Source of the DNA: Vibrio ziniensis
GTDB taxonomy: Bacteria; Pseudomonadota; Gammaproteobacteria; Enterobacterales; Vibrionaceae
Reading direction: 5' to 3'
DNA length: 64,000 nt
Assembly: GCF_011064285.1 (NCBI RefSeq)
Contig: NZ_CP049331.1
Location: forward strand, 1,364,001-1,428,000
A model generated the notes under the pieces. It was not told where the DNA came from and did no database searches. It worked only from the letters and a program-made list of their open reading frames with translations. The translations under genes were made by a program, and so were the position numbers. Below are positions 52,707 to 61,580 of the stretch, one piece after another; within the stretch, counting starts at the first letter, position 1, and the number at the start of each line of letters is the position of its first letter.

Positions 52707-53636
52707 TTACTGACGTTTAGGGTCGAACGGTTTACCTAAACTCATTGGCGTTGCCAATTTCTGGCGTAGCTCGTTTGAACTCAACAGAACCATGACCACA
52801 ACAGTTGCAACATACGGTGTCATCGCCAATAGGTTAGGTGAGATATCTATACCCGCACCTTGCATCATTAAATGCATGATGGAGGTAAAACCGAACAAGT
52901 ATGCGCCTAACACCAGATAACCAATACGCCATGAAGCAAAGACAACCAAAGCCAGTGCAATCCAACCACGACCAGCGGTCATGTTTTCCATCCACATCGG
53001 TGTATACGATAATGACATATAAGCACCCGCAAGACCTGCGAAAGCGCCACCTAATAATGTGACCATGTAACGCACTTTGATAACTTTGATACCCAGTGCG
53101 TTTGCAGAGTGTGGGTTTTCGCCCACAGCGCGAATCACTAGACCAATACGCGTTTTATGCAGCACCCACCAAGAAGTACCAACAAGGATGAAACTCGCGT
53201 AAACCAAAATATCGTGGTTAAACAACAAAGGACCAAAGAACGGAATATCACTCAGCAGAGGAATTGCGATTGGCTTGAACCCTTGAATGGTATTACCTAC
53301 TAAGCTGCCGCCTAAGAAGGCACTTAGACCAGTACCAAAGATAGTGAGCGCCAAGCCGGTTGCAACCTGATTCGAGCTCAGCGTTAGCGTTAACACGCCA
53401 AACAACCACGCCATCATCATGCCTGCAAACATGGCGACCAACACACCGACGAGCAAGCTGCCTGATACCATAGCGCCGGCAAAACCTGCCATTGCACCCA
53501 TCAGCATCATGCCTTCCTGACCAAGATTTAACACCCCTGTTTTCTCGCAGATCAGTTCGCCTAAAGCGATGATCAGCAGTGGGGTACCTGTTTTAAGCGC
53601 CGCGATACACAGCGCCTGAATTAGCATTGCATCCAT
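52707..53636 (-). CDS. ABC transporter permease (BPD_transp_2, purine nucleoside type), second subunit
   Basis: 309 residues, about eight to nine membrane helices; TPLLIIALGELICEKTGVLNLGQEGMM (~18-44, read in two parts) is the conserved nucleoside-permease motif, with RAVGENPHSANALGIKV near 170 and GGAFAGLAGAYMSL near 197. It forms the channel with the other permease, whose stop overlaps its start by 1 bp. Paired with BMP proteins in nucleoside import (NupC/YufQ-type). Confidence 0.92.
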   Translation of the reverse strand: MDAMLIQALCIAALKTGTPLLIIALGELICEKTGVLNLGQEGMMLMGAMAGFAGAMVSGSLLVGVLVAMFAGMMMAWLFGVLTLTLSSNQVATGLALTIFGTGLSAFLGGSLVGNTIQGFKPIAIPLLSDIPFFGPLLFNHDILVYASFILVGTSWWVLHKTRIGLVIRAVGENPHSANALGIKVIKVRYMVTLLGGAFAGLAGAYMSLSYTPMWMENMTAGRGWIALALVVFASWRIGYLVLGAYLFGFTSIMHLMMQGAGIDISPNLLAMTPYVATVVVMVLLSSNELRQKLATPMSLGKPFDPKRQ

Positions 53637-54742
53637 TATGCGGCTCCTTTCTCTTTAACTAGTGAATTAGCAGATTGTTTGCTTAACGAACGATTCGGAA
53701 CGAATCGGTAGTAAATTAAGAAATCACAAGCTAATAAGAAAAAGAGCAAAGTACCTTGGAACAAACCAGTGACGGCTGTCGGCAAATTCAGCTCGATTTG
53801 AGCAAGGTCACTTCCCATATAAAGGGCACCCATAAACAGCGCAGCGATAATCACACCTATCGGGTTTAAGCGACCAAGATAAGCAACGATGATGGCAGCA
53901 TAGCCGTATCCCGGAGATACTGAAGGAACAAGCTGACCAATGGGACCCATGACCTCCGAAGCGCCTGCAAATCCCGCCATTGCTCCGGCGAAAAGCATCA
54001 CGCCCCATACCAATTTGTTTTCGGAAAAGCCCGCGTATTTTGCAGCAGCACGCTCTGAACCCATTACGCGAAGTTTAAAACCTGGCAGTGTTTTGAACAG
54101 CATCCAGCCTGAAGCTATTGCCACAATGACAGCAATCACAATCGACATTGTTGCGCGCCCAGATTCCATCAATGGTGACATGATTACCGCATCTACAAAC
54201 ACGGCTGATTCTGGGAAACCAAATCCAGAAGGATCGCGCAGCGGACCATGTACAGCCCAAAGCAAAATGTATAAACCAATGTAATTCAGCATGATAGTGG
54301 TTAGGATAATGTTGGTGTGAAAACGACGGTTTAACCACGTCGGGATTCCCGCCCATAACGCACCAGCGATAACACCTGCGCCAACGGTTAGCAGGAAAGA
54401 GCCAAAGCCAGAATCGTCAGTCGCGGTGACTGCTACCGCGCTACTGGCAACTGCACCAATCAATAATTGACCTTCAGCACCAATGTTCCACATGTTTGCT
54501 CGGTAACATAGCGCCAAACCAATCGCACATAACATCAGTGGTGCGGACTTCACCAGTAGTTCGCCTAAGTTATAGCTGTCTGAAAATGGCATAAGAACAA
54601 ATACTTGGAAGGCTTTAATTGGATCAACATCCAACCAGACAAACATCAGGCTGGATACCGCCATAGTTAGCGCGACAGCAATGAATGGAGAAAGCCAAGA
54701 CATCAGCTTAGAGCTTTCTAAACGAGGTTGAACCTTAAGCAT
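53636..54742 (-). CDS. ABC transporter permease (BPD_transp_2, purine nucleoside type), first subunit
   Basis: 368 residues, roughly ten membrane helices; LALCYRANMWNIGAEGQLLIGAVA (~75-98, read in two parts) and GSERAAAKYAGFSENKLVWGV are typical of NupB/YufP-type permeases. Its ATG overlaps the ATPase stop by 8 bp and its stop overlaps the next permease. Inner membrane channel subunit for purine bases or nucleosides, by family and context. Confidence 0.92.
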   Translation of the reverse strand: MLKVQPRLESSKLMSWLSPFIAVALTMAVSSLMFVWLDVDPIKAFQVFVLMPFSDSYNLGELLVKSAPLMLCAIGLALCYRANMWNIGAEGQLLIGAVASSAVAVTATDDSGFGSFLLTVGAGVIAGALWAGIPTWLNRRFHTNIILTTIMLNYIGLYILLWAVHGPLRDPSGFGFPESAVFVDAVIMSPLMESGRATMSIVIAVIVAIASGWMLFKTLPGFKLRVMGSERAAAKYAGFSENKLVWGVMLFAGAMAGFAGASEVMGPIGQLVPSVSPGYGYAAIIVAYLGRLNPIGVIIAALFMGALYMGSDLAQIELNLPTAVTGLFQGTLLFFLLACDFLIYYRFVPNRSLSKQSANSLVKEKGAA

Positions 54743-56264
54743 TTGCTACCTCCGCATGAGAAACGAAACCACCGGCTATCCATTCCCCAATTTGATCGAT
54801 AGAGGTATTGCTGGTTTTAACTGCGTCTGACACTTGCCCTTCATAAATCGCGGCTAAGCGGTCACACAAAATAAACAGTTCATCAATGTCTTCAGAGACA
54901 ACAAGAATGGCAGTGCCTGAATCACGCAGTGCAATGAGTTGACGATGAATCGCGCTGGCTGCACCGATATCTACCCCCCATGTTGGATGGGCACAGATGA
55001 GAACTTTGGGCTGCTGAGCTACTTCTCGCCCCATAATGAATTTCTGCAAGTTACCGCCTGAAAGGCTCTTCGCTTGAGAATTTTCATTGCGGCATTTCAC
55101 TTGGTTATGACTAATGAGCTGCTGAGCCAATTGTTTGAGCTTAGGGAAGTTAATCACACCACGAGAGCTTAGTGCACGAGAGTGAGTCAATAGGGTGTTT
55201 TCTTCCAAACTCATTTCCGGCACAGCGCCTTGACCAAGGCGGTTTGCCGGAACATAGGCAAGACCAAGTTCGCGACGTTTACCTGCGTCCCAATCGCCAA
55301 TATTGATCTGCTGCCATTGAATGCTGTCTGCATTACTGCGAGTGTCTTCACCGCTAAGGACGGCTAATAGATCTTCCTGACCATTACCCGCAACGCCCGC
55401 TAAACCGAAGATTTCACCAGTTCGAAGCTGCAAGTTCACGTTCTCAAGACCACAGCCAAATGGGTGAGAAGGTGAGAGTGTGAGGTTGTTTGTTTTCAAA
55501 ATGACATCGGTTGTTTCCGTTTTCGGATAGCTTTCCGATAGCTGGGTTTCATCACCCACCATCATGCGAGCAATGGAATTTGGTGTCTCTTTGGTCGGGT
55601 CACATTCCCCTGTGACTTTCCCGCCACGAAGAATGACTGCGCGATGGCATAAAGAAGTGACTTCTTTCAGCTTGTGGCTGATGAACAAAATGGCGCAACC
55701 TTCGCTCGAAAGTTGGTTCAGAACTTCAAACAAACCTTCAATTTCCTGTGGGGCAAGCACAGATGTGGGTTCATCAAGGATCAAAAGTTTTACGTCTTGA
55801 ATCAGACAGCGAAGAATTTCTACGCGCTGTCTTTCACCAATACTTAGGCTATGCACATAGCGGTCTGGGTCAACGTGCAGTTTGTATTGTTCACTTTTAT
55901 CGATGATGAGTTTGCGTAAGTCAGAAACTGAATCAAGAAATTCCTTATCTAAACCCAGTTGAATGTTTTCCAATACGGTCAGTGTTTCGAATACGGAAAA
56001 GTGTTGGAACACCATGCCGATACCCATTGCTCTTGCTTGGTTTGGCGAGCTGATTGTGACTTCGCGGTTATTCCACATAATAGCCCCTTCACTTGGGCTA
56101 TTTACGCCATAAATCATCTTTACTAGCGTTGATTTTCCTGCGCCGTTTTCCCCTAACAGAGCTAGAATCTCTCCTTGATGGAGTTTCAAATTCACTTTGT
56201 CATTCGCCACGACGCCGGGGAAAAACTTACTGATATTCCACAGCTCGAGAAGTGGTGTGTCCAT
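54735..56264 (-). CDS. ABC transporter ATPase with two nucleotide-binding domains (nucleoside type)
   Basis: 509 residues with two ATPase cassettes. First: Walker A LGENGAGKST (~40), signature LSIGERQRVEI (~145), Walker B LLILDEPTS. Second: degenerate Walker A GLAGVAGNGQEDLLAVLSGE (~290), signature LSGGNLQKFIMGRE (~405) and LICAHPTWGVD in place of a canonical Walker B. The family (NupA/YufO-like, also ribose-type) commonly has one weak site. Energises the two permeases downstream. First gene of the ABC operon, divergent from the RutR-like regulator, with a RutR-type box between. Confidence 0.94.
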   Translation of the reverse strand: MDTPLLELWNISKFFPGVVANDKVNLKLHQGEILALLGENGAGKSTLVKMIYGVNSPSEGAIMWNNREVTISSPNQARAMGIGMVFQHFSVFETLTVLENIQLGLDKEFLDSVSDLRKLIIDKSEQYKLHVDPDRYVHSLSIGERQRVEILRCLIQDVKLLILDEPTSVLAPQEIEGLFEVLNQLSSEGCAILFISHKLKEVTSLCHRAVILRGGKVTGECDPTKETPNSIARMMVGDETQLSESYPKTETTDVILKTNNLTLSPSHPFGCGLENVNLQLRTGEIFGLAGVAGNGQEDLLAVLSGEDTRSNADSIQWQQINIGDWDAGKRRELGLAYVPANRLGQGAVPEMSLEENTLLTHSRALSSRGVINFPKLKQLAQQLISHNQVKCRNENSQAKSLSGGNLQKFIMGREVAQQPKVLICAHPTWGVDIGAASAIHRQLIALRDSGTAILVVSEDIDELFILCDRLAAIYEGQVSDAVKTSNTSIDQIGEWIAGGFVSHAEVANA

Positions 56265-56355
56265 GTTGAGCAGATTCCTTTCTAATATTTTTTACGGCTA
56301 TTTTTGTTTAATTATTTATTCTTGGTCTGAATTTACAAAAGCCAAATGCAAAAAC

Positions 56356-56371
56356 CTGACCAAGTGTTCAA
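56356..56371. promoter_or_regulatory. RutR-type operator between the ABC operon and its regulator
   Basis: CTGACCA-AG-TGTTCAA matches the RutR consensus at 12 of 14 defined positions. It lies in the divergent promoter region of the ABC ATPase gene (start 56264) and the RutR-like gene (start 56526). Confidence 0.5.
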
Positions 56372-56525
56372 CATCAATAGGCGTAAGGCTTGGCATTCAA
56401 CGTTAGTCATTGCTATGCACTAATGTGGTGCGTGGTGTTGAAGTTGGTGCAAAAAATAGGCACTTGACAACACAACCTTAACCATTGATTACTTTAAATA
56501 TAGTCACGAAATAAAAGGAGTTCTT

Positions 56526-57170
56526 TTGGATACCGAACTTGCTCAGCACAAGCGGTCAATTTCAGGTGAAATACGTCGCCGAAATGAAACCTTGATCCTT
56601 CAAGCTGCTGCTGATGAATTTGTCAAACACGGTTATAAAGGAACATCGGTTCAGGCGATCGCAGATAGAGTTAATTTGCCCAAAGCCAATATTCTGTATT
56701 ATTTCAAGTCGAAAACAGGGCTTTACAAAGCCTTGTTACAAGACATTTTAAATCTATGGAATGAGGGTTTCTCCGAAGATGCCGCCAATATGCCGCCAGA
56801 AACGGTACTGAGGAACTACATCGTGGGGAAAATGCGCTATAGCCGAACACATCCGCAGGAATCCAAGATATTCGCGCAAGAGATTATCCAAGGCGCACCG
56901 ATCATTCGCGATGAGATTCAATTCCCAGTGGTTGATTGGGCGACAGGAAAATCGTCAGTGATTCGCACTTGGATTGATAAAGGATTGATTCGTCCGGTTG
57001 AACCGCTCTATCTGCTGTTTTTGATTTGGAGCTCAACACAGTTTTATTCAGATTTTGATACCGAGATTCAATTGATAAAAGGCTCTCCCATGTCAGAAAG
57101 AGAATTTGAAGACGCACAGGATTTTTTGGTAAACATCATCATTCGTGGTTTAGCGGTAACAACATCCTAA
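56526..57170 (+). CDS. RutR-like TetR family regulator
   Basis: 214 residues; TTG start behind AGGAG. N-terminal TetR helix-turn-helix LQAAADEFVKHGYKGTSVQAIA with VNLPKANILYYFKSKTGLYKALL (~27-70), then a C-terminal domain like E. coli RutR: SRTHPQESKIFAQEIIQGAP, LLFLIWSSTQFYSDF and a terminal VNIIIRGL. RutR senses uracil/thymine and also acts on purine genes in E. coli. Boxes with RutR consensus at 51074, 52351 and 56356 imply that this protein controls the xdh operon, bmp and the ABC genes; the effector here may be a purine or pyrimidine base. Confidence 0.9.
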   Translation: MDTELAQHKRSISGEIRRRNETLILQAAADEFVKHGYKGTSVQAIADRVNLPKANILYYFKSKTGLYKALLQDILNLWNEGFSEDAANMPPETVLRNYIVGKMRYSRTHPQESKIFAQEIIQGAPIIRDEIQFPVVDWATGKSSVIRTWIDKGLIRPVEPLYLLFLIWSSTQFYSDFDTEIQLIKGSPMSEREFEDAQDFLVNIIIRGLAVTTS

Positions 57171-57210
57171 GGTTTGTTGGAAAACATAAATAATTTAAGT
57201 GAGGGAAAAC

Positions 57211-58065
57211 TTGAGTCAGCACAGTTTTAATCAGCCAAGTGCAAAAATGCCGCTCTTTGGTATTGGCATTGCCGGTAATTTTGCAGGACATTTACAGCAG
57301 ACCGGAGAAGCAAAAGGATTACAAGGAACCGTTGATACGCAAAGCCCACAGGCTTTGTTTCCGTTTTATGTACCCGGTGCTAGCGATGTTTATCTGGATG
57401 TGAATCCGTATTCTTTTGATGTTCTGATGTTACCTAAAGATCCTGCAGCAAAAGTGCAAATGGAGCCCGAAATAGCATTGATTGCTAAGGTTAAATATCT
57501 GGGCACTTCGGTACTTGGGTTTGAGCCAGAATCAATGACTCTATTTAACGACGCTACTCATCGTAATGCGGTTGTGGAGAAATTGGCACAAAAGAAAAAC
57601 TGGGGAGCGGCGTCAAAAGGTATCGCAACTAAAGTGATTCCTCTTGCTGAGTTCAGTAAGAGTGCTGATTTAGATAAATACCGCTTTTGTAGTTTTCTGG
57701 GACGAGATGGAAAATGGAGTCTCTGCTGCAATGACGTTTCTCTTGGTGATTATAGCTACAGTTACGAGCAGTTGATTACGTGGTTAGTCAGCCAAAGTAA
57801 CGCACAAGCAAACGAAGGGGCATTGCATAGCATTCAGGATTTACTAGGGCAGGCTGGATACCCTGAGCGCATTTTGATTTCCCTAGGATCGTCACGCTAC
57901 ACATCGTTTGGTGAGAGTCATCAACTGCTCGTCAAGGATAAAGTATGCGCCGTACTGTATGACTCAACACGTATCGATGTGGATGAGATTCAATCGTTTG
58001 TTGAACGTGAAGAAGTTAAGCAACTGAAACCGCACCATGTCGTTTTGTGGCAAGAGTGCCAGTAA
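57211..58065 (+). CDS. uncharacterised protein, DUF5718-like
   Basis: 284 residues from a TTG at 57211 with GAGGGA six bases upstream (a GTG four codons earlier overlaps that site). Starts SQHSFNQPSAK and then MPLFGIGIAGNFAGHLQQ; also FPFYVPGASD, SLCCNDVSLGDYSYSYEQL and LISLGSSRYTSFGESH. I recall this pattern as DUF5718, but cannot confirm. No signal peptide or membrane helix; no known activity. It follows the RutR-like gene by 40 bp in the same direction, so they may be co-transcribed. Confidence 0.75.
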   Translation: MSQHSFNQPSAKMPLFGIGIAGNFAGHLQQTGEAKGLQGTVDTQSPQALFPFYVPGASDVYLDVNPYSFDVLMLPKDPAAKVQMEPEIALIAKVKYLGTSVLGFEPESMTLFNDATHRNAVVEKLAQKKNWGAASKGIATKVIPLAEFSKSADLDKYRFCSFLGRDGKWSLCCNDVSLGDYSYSYEQLITWLVSQSNAQANEGALHSIQDLLGQAGYPERILISLGSSRYTSFGESHQLLVKDKVCAVLYDSTRIDVDEIQSFVEREEVKQLKPHHVVLWQECQ

Positions 58066-58442
58066 CTAACAAAAGTTATGTGAATAGCTTGTCGAAAACA
58101 CGCCTGTGTCCCTTTATGAATTAGCCATGTGATTATGGAAACCTCTTTAATATATATCGGATAATTTTAGTTCATACTATATGTGTCTAACGTGTTGGTG
58201 GTTATGTTGGGATACTTCGTTAGACAATGTGATCTGGTTGACACTGGGCTATCTCGGTCGAATTATCTGTATATATGTGGCTATTGAAAGCGGGAATAGC
58301 TTAAAAGCCGACTTGCTATACTGTTTCCTCAGAAGTCATAGTTCAAATCGGTGTTGACGGTGGAAATGACAAACGACCAAGTATTTTACTTAATGTAATT
58401 TAGCTGCCCTGTTAGCGTAATTGCAGTATTTATAATGAACAA
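58066..58442. other. 377-bp spacer after the DUF5718-like gene
   Basis: Between two convergent genes. No gene or clear terminator found. The only structure is the 9-bp perfect inverted repeat TGTCTAACG (58184) / CGTTAGACA (58218) with a 25-nt loop. Confidence 0.4.
58184..58226. repeat. inverted repeat TGTCTAACG / CGTTAGACA
   Basis: Perfect 9-bp arms and a 25-nt loop in the spacer between convergent genes. No T tract, so a terminator role is doubtful. Confidence 0.4.
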
Positions 58443-59126
58443 TTATTTCGCACAAGACAGAGCAGTTTTAGACCACGCATAAGTCTGCCAATTTTTTCCT
58501 TGTGCTGCCTGTTTCAATTTCTCACAAGGATTAACTAAATAGACTCGATCGGCATAATTGCAGAGTGGAAGATCATTAATTGAATCGGTGAAAAAATGCA
58601 GTCCTTCATACTCATCAGATTTCTGCTGAAGCCACATTTCCAATCGAGTGATTTTTCCTTCCCGGTAGCTTGGAACGCCGTCAACCTTTGACGTATAACG
58701 ATTGTTATCTACCACCATATCAATACCAAGTGATTGTGCGATCCCTAGTGACTTGGCTACTTTACTTACGATAAAGCTAGCTGTTGCAGAGATAATCAAC
58801 ATATCGTTGGAAGTATTTTTAAGTGAATGGATAAGAGTTTTTGCTTCCTCATATACTCTCGGTGAGACGTATCTTTCAACAAAATCATACAGCATTGTAT
58901 CGACAGATTCCGTCGGGATATCAGAAAGAGGCTGCATAACAAAATCGAGGTATTCCTCCATGTCCATTTCCCCTCGGGCATAGCGAGCCATCAGCTCCTT
59001 ATCGATATCCAAAAAGTTGGGAATATCAACGTATCCCTCATCGACCAAATATTGGTTCCAGAGCATTGAGCAGTCACCATCAACCAGCGTTTCATCCATA
59101 TCAAAAATATATAAGTATTTAGACAT
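58443..59126 (-). CDS. HAD-IB family phosphatase
   Basis: 227 residues. HAD motif I DMDETLVDGDCS (nucleophile Asp ~9), motif II ISATASFIVSKVA (~113), motif III region YREGKITRLEMWLQ and motif IV FFTDSINDLPLCNYADRV. The cap arrangement is that of SerB-type (subclass IB) phosphatases such as phosphoserine or phosphoethanolamine phosphatase. It is divergent from the phosphonate-type ABC transporter, which hints that it acts on a phosphorylated compound linked to that transporter; not a PhnX-type phosphonatase. Cytoplasmic. Confidence 0.88.
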   Translation of the reverse strand: MSKYLYIFDMDETLVDGDCSMLWNQYLVDEGYVDIPNFLDIDKELMARYARGEMDMEEYLDFVMQPLSDIPTESVDTMLYDFVERYVSPRVYEEAKTLIHSLKNTSNDMLIISATASFIVSKVAKSLGIAQSLGIDMVVDNNRYTSKVDGVPSYREGKITRLEMWLQQKSDEYEGLHFFTDSINDLPLCNYADRVYLVNPCEKLKQAAQGKNWQTYAWSKTALSCAK

Positions 59127-59531
59127 CGTTATCTTTCTTCCTTAAATATCGTTTAAAGTCTATTTGTGAAAATTTGTGTATTACCTGGTTTTGTACCTAT
59201 TCATACATTGATTCAAGTATGTAAAGCCTAATGCTTGTGATTCTAAGTTTCTTAAACGGTTAATACTCGGAGTATACTCTACACAAATGCAATAAAATAC
59301 ACAATTACTTTGTTGTGCACATGCTTGGTGAGATGAATCCCCAATAAAGTGCAGAAATGATGCCTTTATAATCAGGTGTAAGTAATTGATAAGTTAATTC
59401 AAAGCATTTAAGTTATTAAAAAATAACGTTATTAATTTTTAAATATAATTTGGCATATTTAATGCACAAAAAAACACAAACCACATTAATACACAACATC
59501 TAAGATTTTTCACACATAAGGAAGGATACTT
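59127..59531. other. 405-bp divergent control region with repeated AATACACAA motif
   Basis: Lies between the HAD phosphatase and the transporter operon. Contains exact AATACACAA motifs at 59296 and 59488 and its complement TTGTGTATT at 59174, plus near copies AATGCACAA (59461) and AAAACACAA. These are candidate operators of the DeoR-type regulator at 63251. No gene seen. Confidence 0.5.
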
Positions 59532-60545
59532 ATGATTAACACCACTCCACGTAAACTCTCTCTTTTTGTAGGTTTATCTCTTGCAGCAATCAGTGTAGCC
59601 AATGCTGGAAGTATCACTGTTTACACTGCTCTCGAAGAAGCTGAAATAAAAAGCTATGTTGAACAGGCAAAAAAAGATCTTCCAGATATCGAAATTAATG
59701 TGTTGCGCCTCTCTACCGGAGATTTGGGGCCAAGAATTCTTGCTGAGTCTCAGAACCCTCAAAATGATGTGGTGTGGGGATGGGCAGTAACCAGCATGAT
59801 TAACCCGAAAATTTCAACCTTGCTTGAACCCTATAAAGCTAAGGGAGTAGATAAATTACCTGAGCAGTTTAAGTCACCCGATGAAAAATGGTTTGCCGCA
59901 ACGGGTTATATGGCTGCACTCTGTGTAAACACTAAATCCTTGGAGCAACTAAATCTCCCGTTACCAACCAGTTGGCAGGACCTTACCAATCCTATTTATA
60001 AAGGCGAAGTCGTTATGCCTAATCCGGTATCCTCAGGAACTGGCTATTTGCAGATTTCAGCGCTGCTTCAGTCTAAAGGTGACAAAGAGGGTTGGGAATT
60101 TTTGAGCTCACTTGACAAGAATATCGCGCAATATACCAAGTCTGGTTCTCGCCCTTGTAAAGCGGCTCGTATGGGTGAATATGCCATCGGAGCCTCACTA
60201 GCATTTTCAGCGCTGCAATCGATTGATGAAGGTTACCCTATCAAGATGGTTGTTCCTAAAGATGCTGCAGGCTATGAACTGGAAGCATCTGGCCTGATGG
60301 CATCATCTAAGAATAAAGAAGATGCAAAACGTTTTCTTGACTGGACGTTATCAAAACATGCGACTGAGCTTTATACCGAATATAAATCCATCGTTACCAT
60401 TCCTGGCGCGCCACAATCAACGGTAGCGAAATCCGCGGGTCTTCCAGAAGATATGTCCACCATTCTCTTCCCTGTTGATTTTGCCAAAAGTGCCAAAGAT
60501 CGTGATGCAATTTTAGTTGAATGGCAAAAAACCATCGCTCGTTAA
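59532..60545 (+). CDS. ABC transporter substrate-binding protein, 2-aminoethylphosphonate type (PhnS2/AepX-like)
   Basis: 337 residues with a signal peptide (cleavage near VANAG, ~25). Close to the PhnS2-type binding protein by eye: GSITVYTALEEAEIKSY, NDVVWGWAVTSM, GEVVMPNPVSSGTGYLQ and NIAQYTKSGSRPCKAARMGE. Such proteins bind 2-aminoethylphosphonate or other phosphonate/phosphate organics. RBS AAGGAAGG. First gene of a transporter operon followed by a DeoR regulator. Ferric or sugar-phosphate (AfuA-type) binding is the alternative because the fold is shared. Confidence 0.82.
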   Translation: MINTTPRKLSLFVGLSLAAISVANAGSITVYTALEEAEIKSYVEQAKKDLPDIEINVLRLSTGDLGPRILAESQNPQNDVVWGWAVTSMINPKISTLLEPYKAKGVDKLPEQFKSPDEKWFAATGYMAALCVNTKSLEQLNLPLPTSWQDLTNPIYKGEVVMPNPVSSGTGYLQISALLQSKGDKEGWEFLSSLDKNIAQYTKSGSRPCKAARMGEYAIGASLAFSALQSIDEGYPIKMVVPKDAAGYELEASGLMASSKNKEDAKRFLDWTLSKHATELYTEYKSIVTIPGAPQSTVAKSAGLPEDMSTILFPVDFAKSAKDRDAILVEWQKTIAR

Positions 60546-60575
60546 TGACTATTCTCGTAAACATAAGGGAGCCGT

Positions 60576-61580
60576 ATGTCACTGGTTATAGAAAATCTGC
60601 ATAAGTCGTTTGAAGGATTTGTCGCATTGGAGCGTATCAATTTGGCTATCGAGCAAGGCGAATTTGTTTGTCTGCTTGGGCCAAGTGGGTGTGGTAAAAC
60701 AACACTGTTACGTATGATTGCGGGACTACTGCCAAGCGATGGTGGAAAAATAAAATTAGATGGGAACGATTTGATTAATGTGCCCGCTAAAGAGAGGGGG
60801 TTTGGTATTGTTTTCCAGTCATACTCCCTATTTCCACAAATGACGATTGAAGAAAACATTGGCTACGGCCTAAAAATACGAGGTGTAGAAAAAGCTCAAA
60901 TCACACAGCGAGTGAAAGGATTACTTGAAACGGTCAGTTTAAGTGAATTCGGGGATCGTTATCCAAACCAGCTCTCGGGCGGTCAGCAACAACGAGTTGC
61001 TATCGCTCGGGCTCTGGCGGTTGAACCTTCTCTTTTGTTACTCGACGAACCTCTCTCGGCATTAGATGCACAAGTCAGAGCGGGTCTGAGACAGGAACTC
61101 AGGGAAGTACAACAGAGTTTGTGTATTCCAACATTAATGGTCACTCATGATCAGGAAGAAGCGATGAGTATGGCAGACAAAATTGTCTGCATGGACAGAG
61201 GCCGTATAGTACAGATAGGTTCACCAAAGGAGCTGTATACAAGACCAGCCAATCGATTTGTCGCTGAGTTTATGGGGCACAGTAATTTGCTGTTAAAAGA
61301 TCAGGTTTCGGAATGCTTTCCTGAAATACTGGAGAGTGCAGATAGCAATAAGGATGATCAATCTCTTCTTATCAGACCGGAATATCTGAAACTTAAGAAA
61401 GATTCATCAGAAGATGCAAGCGTTATCAATATTCAGTTTTTGGGTAGTATTCAACGCGCGACGATCAGCTGGAAAGGGCAGATGCTGCTGGCTGAAATGC
61501 ACAGTAATGTCGAGTTGTCCGTTGGGGATAAGGTACTTGTATCAGTAGATGCCAAGGATTGCGTTTGGGTGAATGCATGA
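60576..61580 (+). CDS. ABC transporter ATPase (PhnT2-like)
   Basis: 334 residues. Walker A LGPSGCGKTT (~37), Q-loop FQSYSLFP, signature LSGGQQQRVAIARAL (~137), Walker B LLLLDEPLSALD and His-switch VTHDQEE, followed by a C-terminal TOBE-like domain (~240-334). Iron/phosphonate/spermidine type of ATPase. 30 bp after the binding-protein gene; ATGA overlap with the permease. Confidence 0.93.
   Translation: MSLVIENLHKSFEGFVALERINLAIEQGEFVCLLGPSGCGKTTLLRMIAGLLPSDGGKIKLDGNDLINVPAKERGFGIVFQSYSLFPQMTIEENIGYGLKIRGVEKAQITQRVKGLLETVSLSEFGDRYPNQLSGGQQQRVAIARALAVEPSLLLLDEPLSALDAQVRAGLRQELREVQQSLCIPTLMVTHDQEEAMSMADKIVCMDRGRIVQIGSPKELYTRPANRFVAEFMGHSNLLLKDQVSECFPEILESADSNKDDQSLLIRPEYLKLKKDSSEDASVINIQFLGSIQRATISWKGQMLLAEMHSNVELSVGDKVLVSVDAKDCVWVNA

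Noticed and set aside
58443..59126. HAD protein as PhnX phosphonatase
   Set aside because: Cap position and motifs are of the SerB-like IB subclass, and the lysine Schiff-base region of PhnX is not seen.
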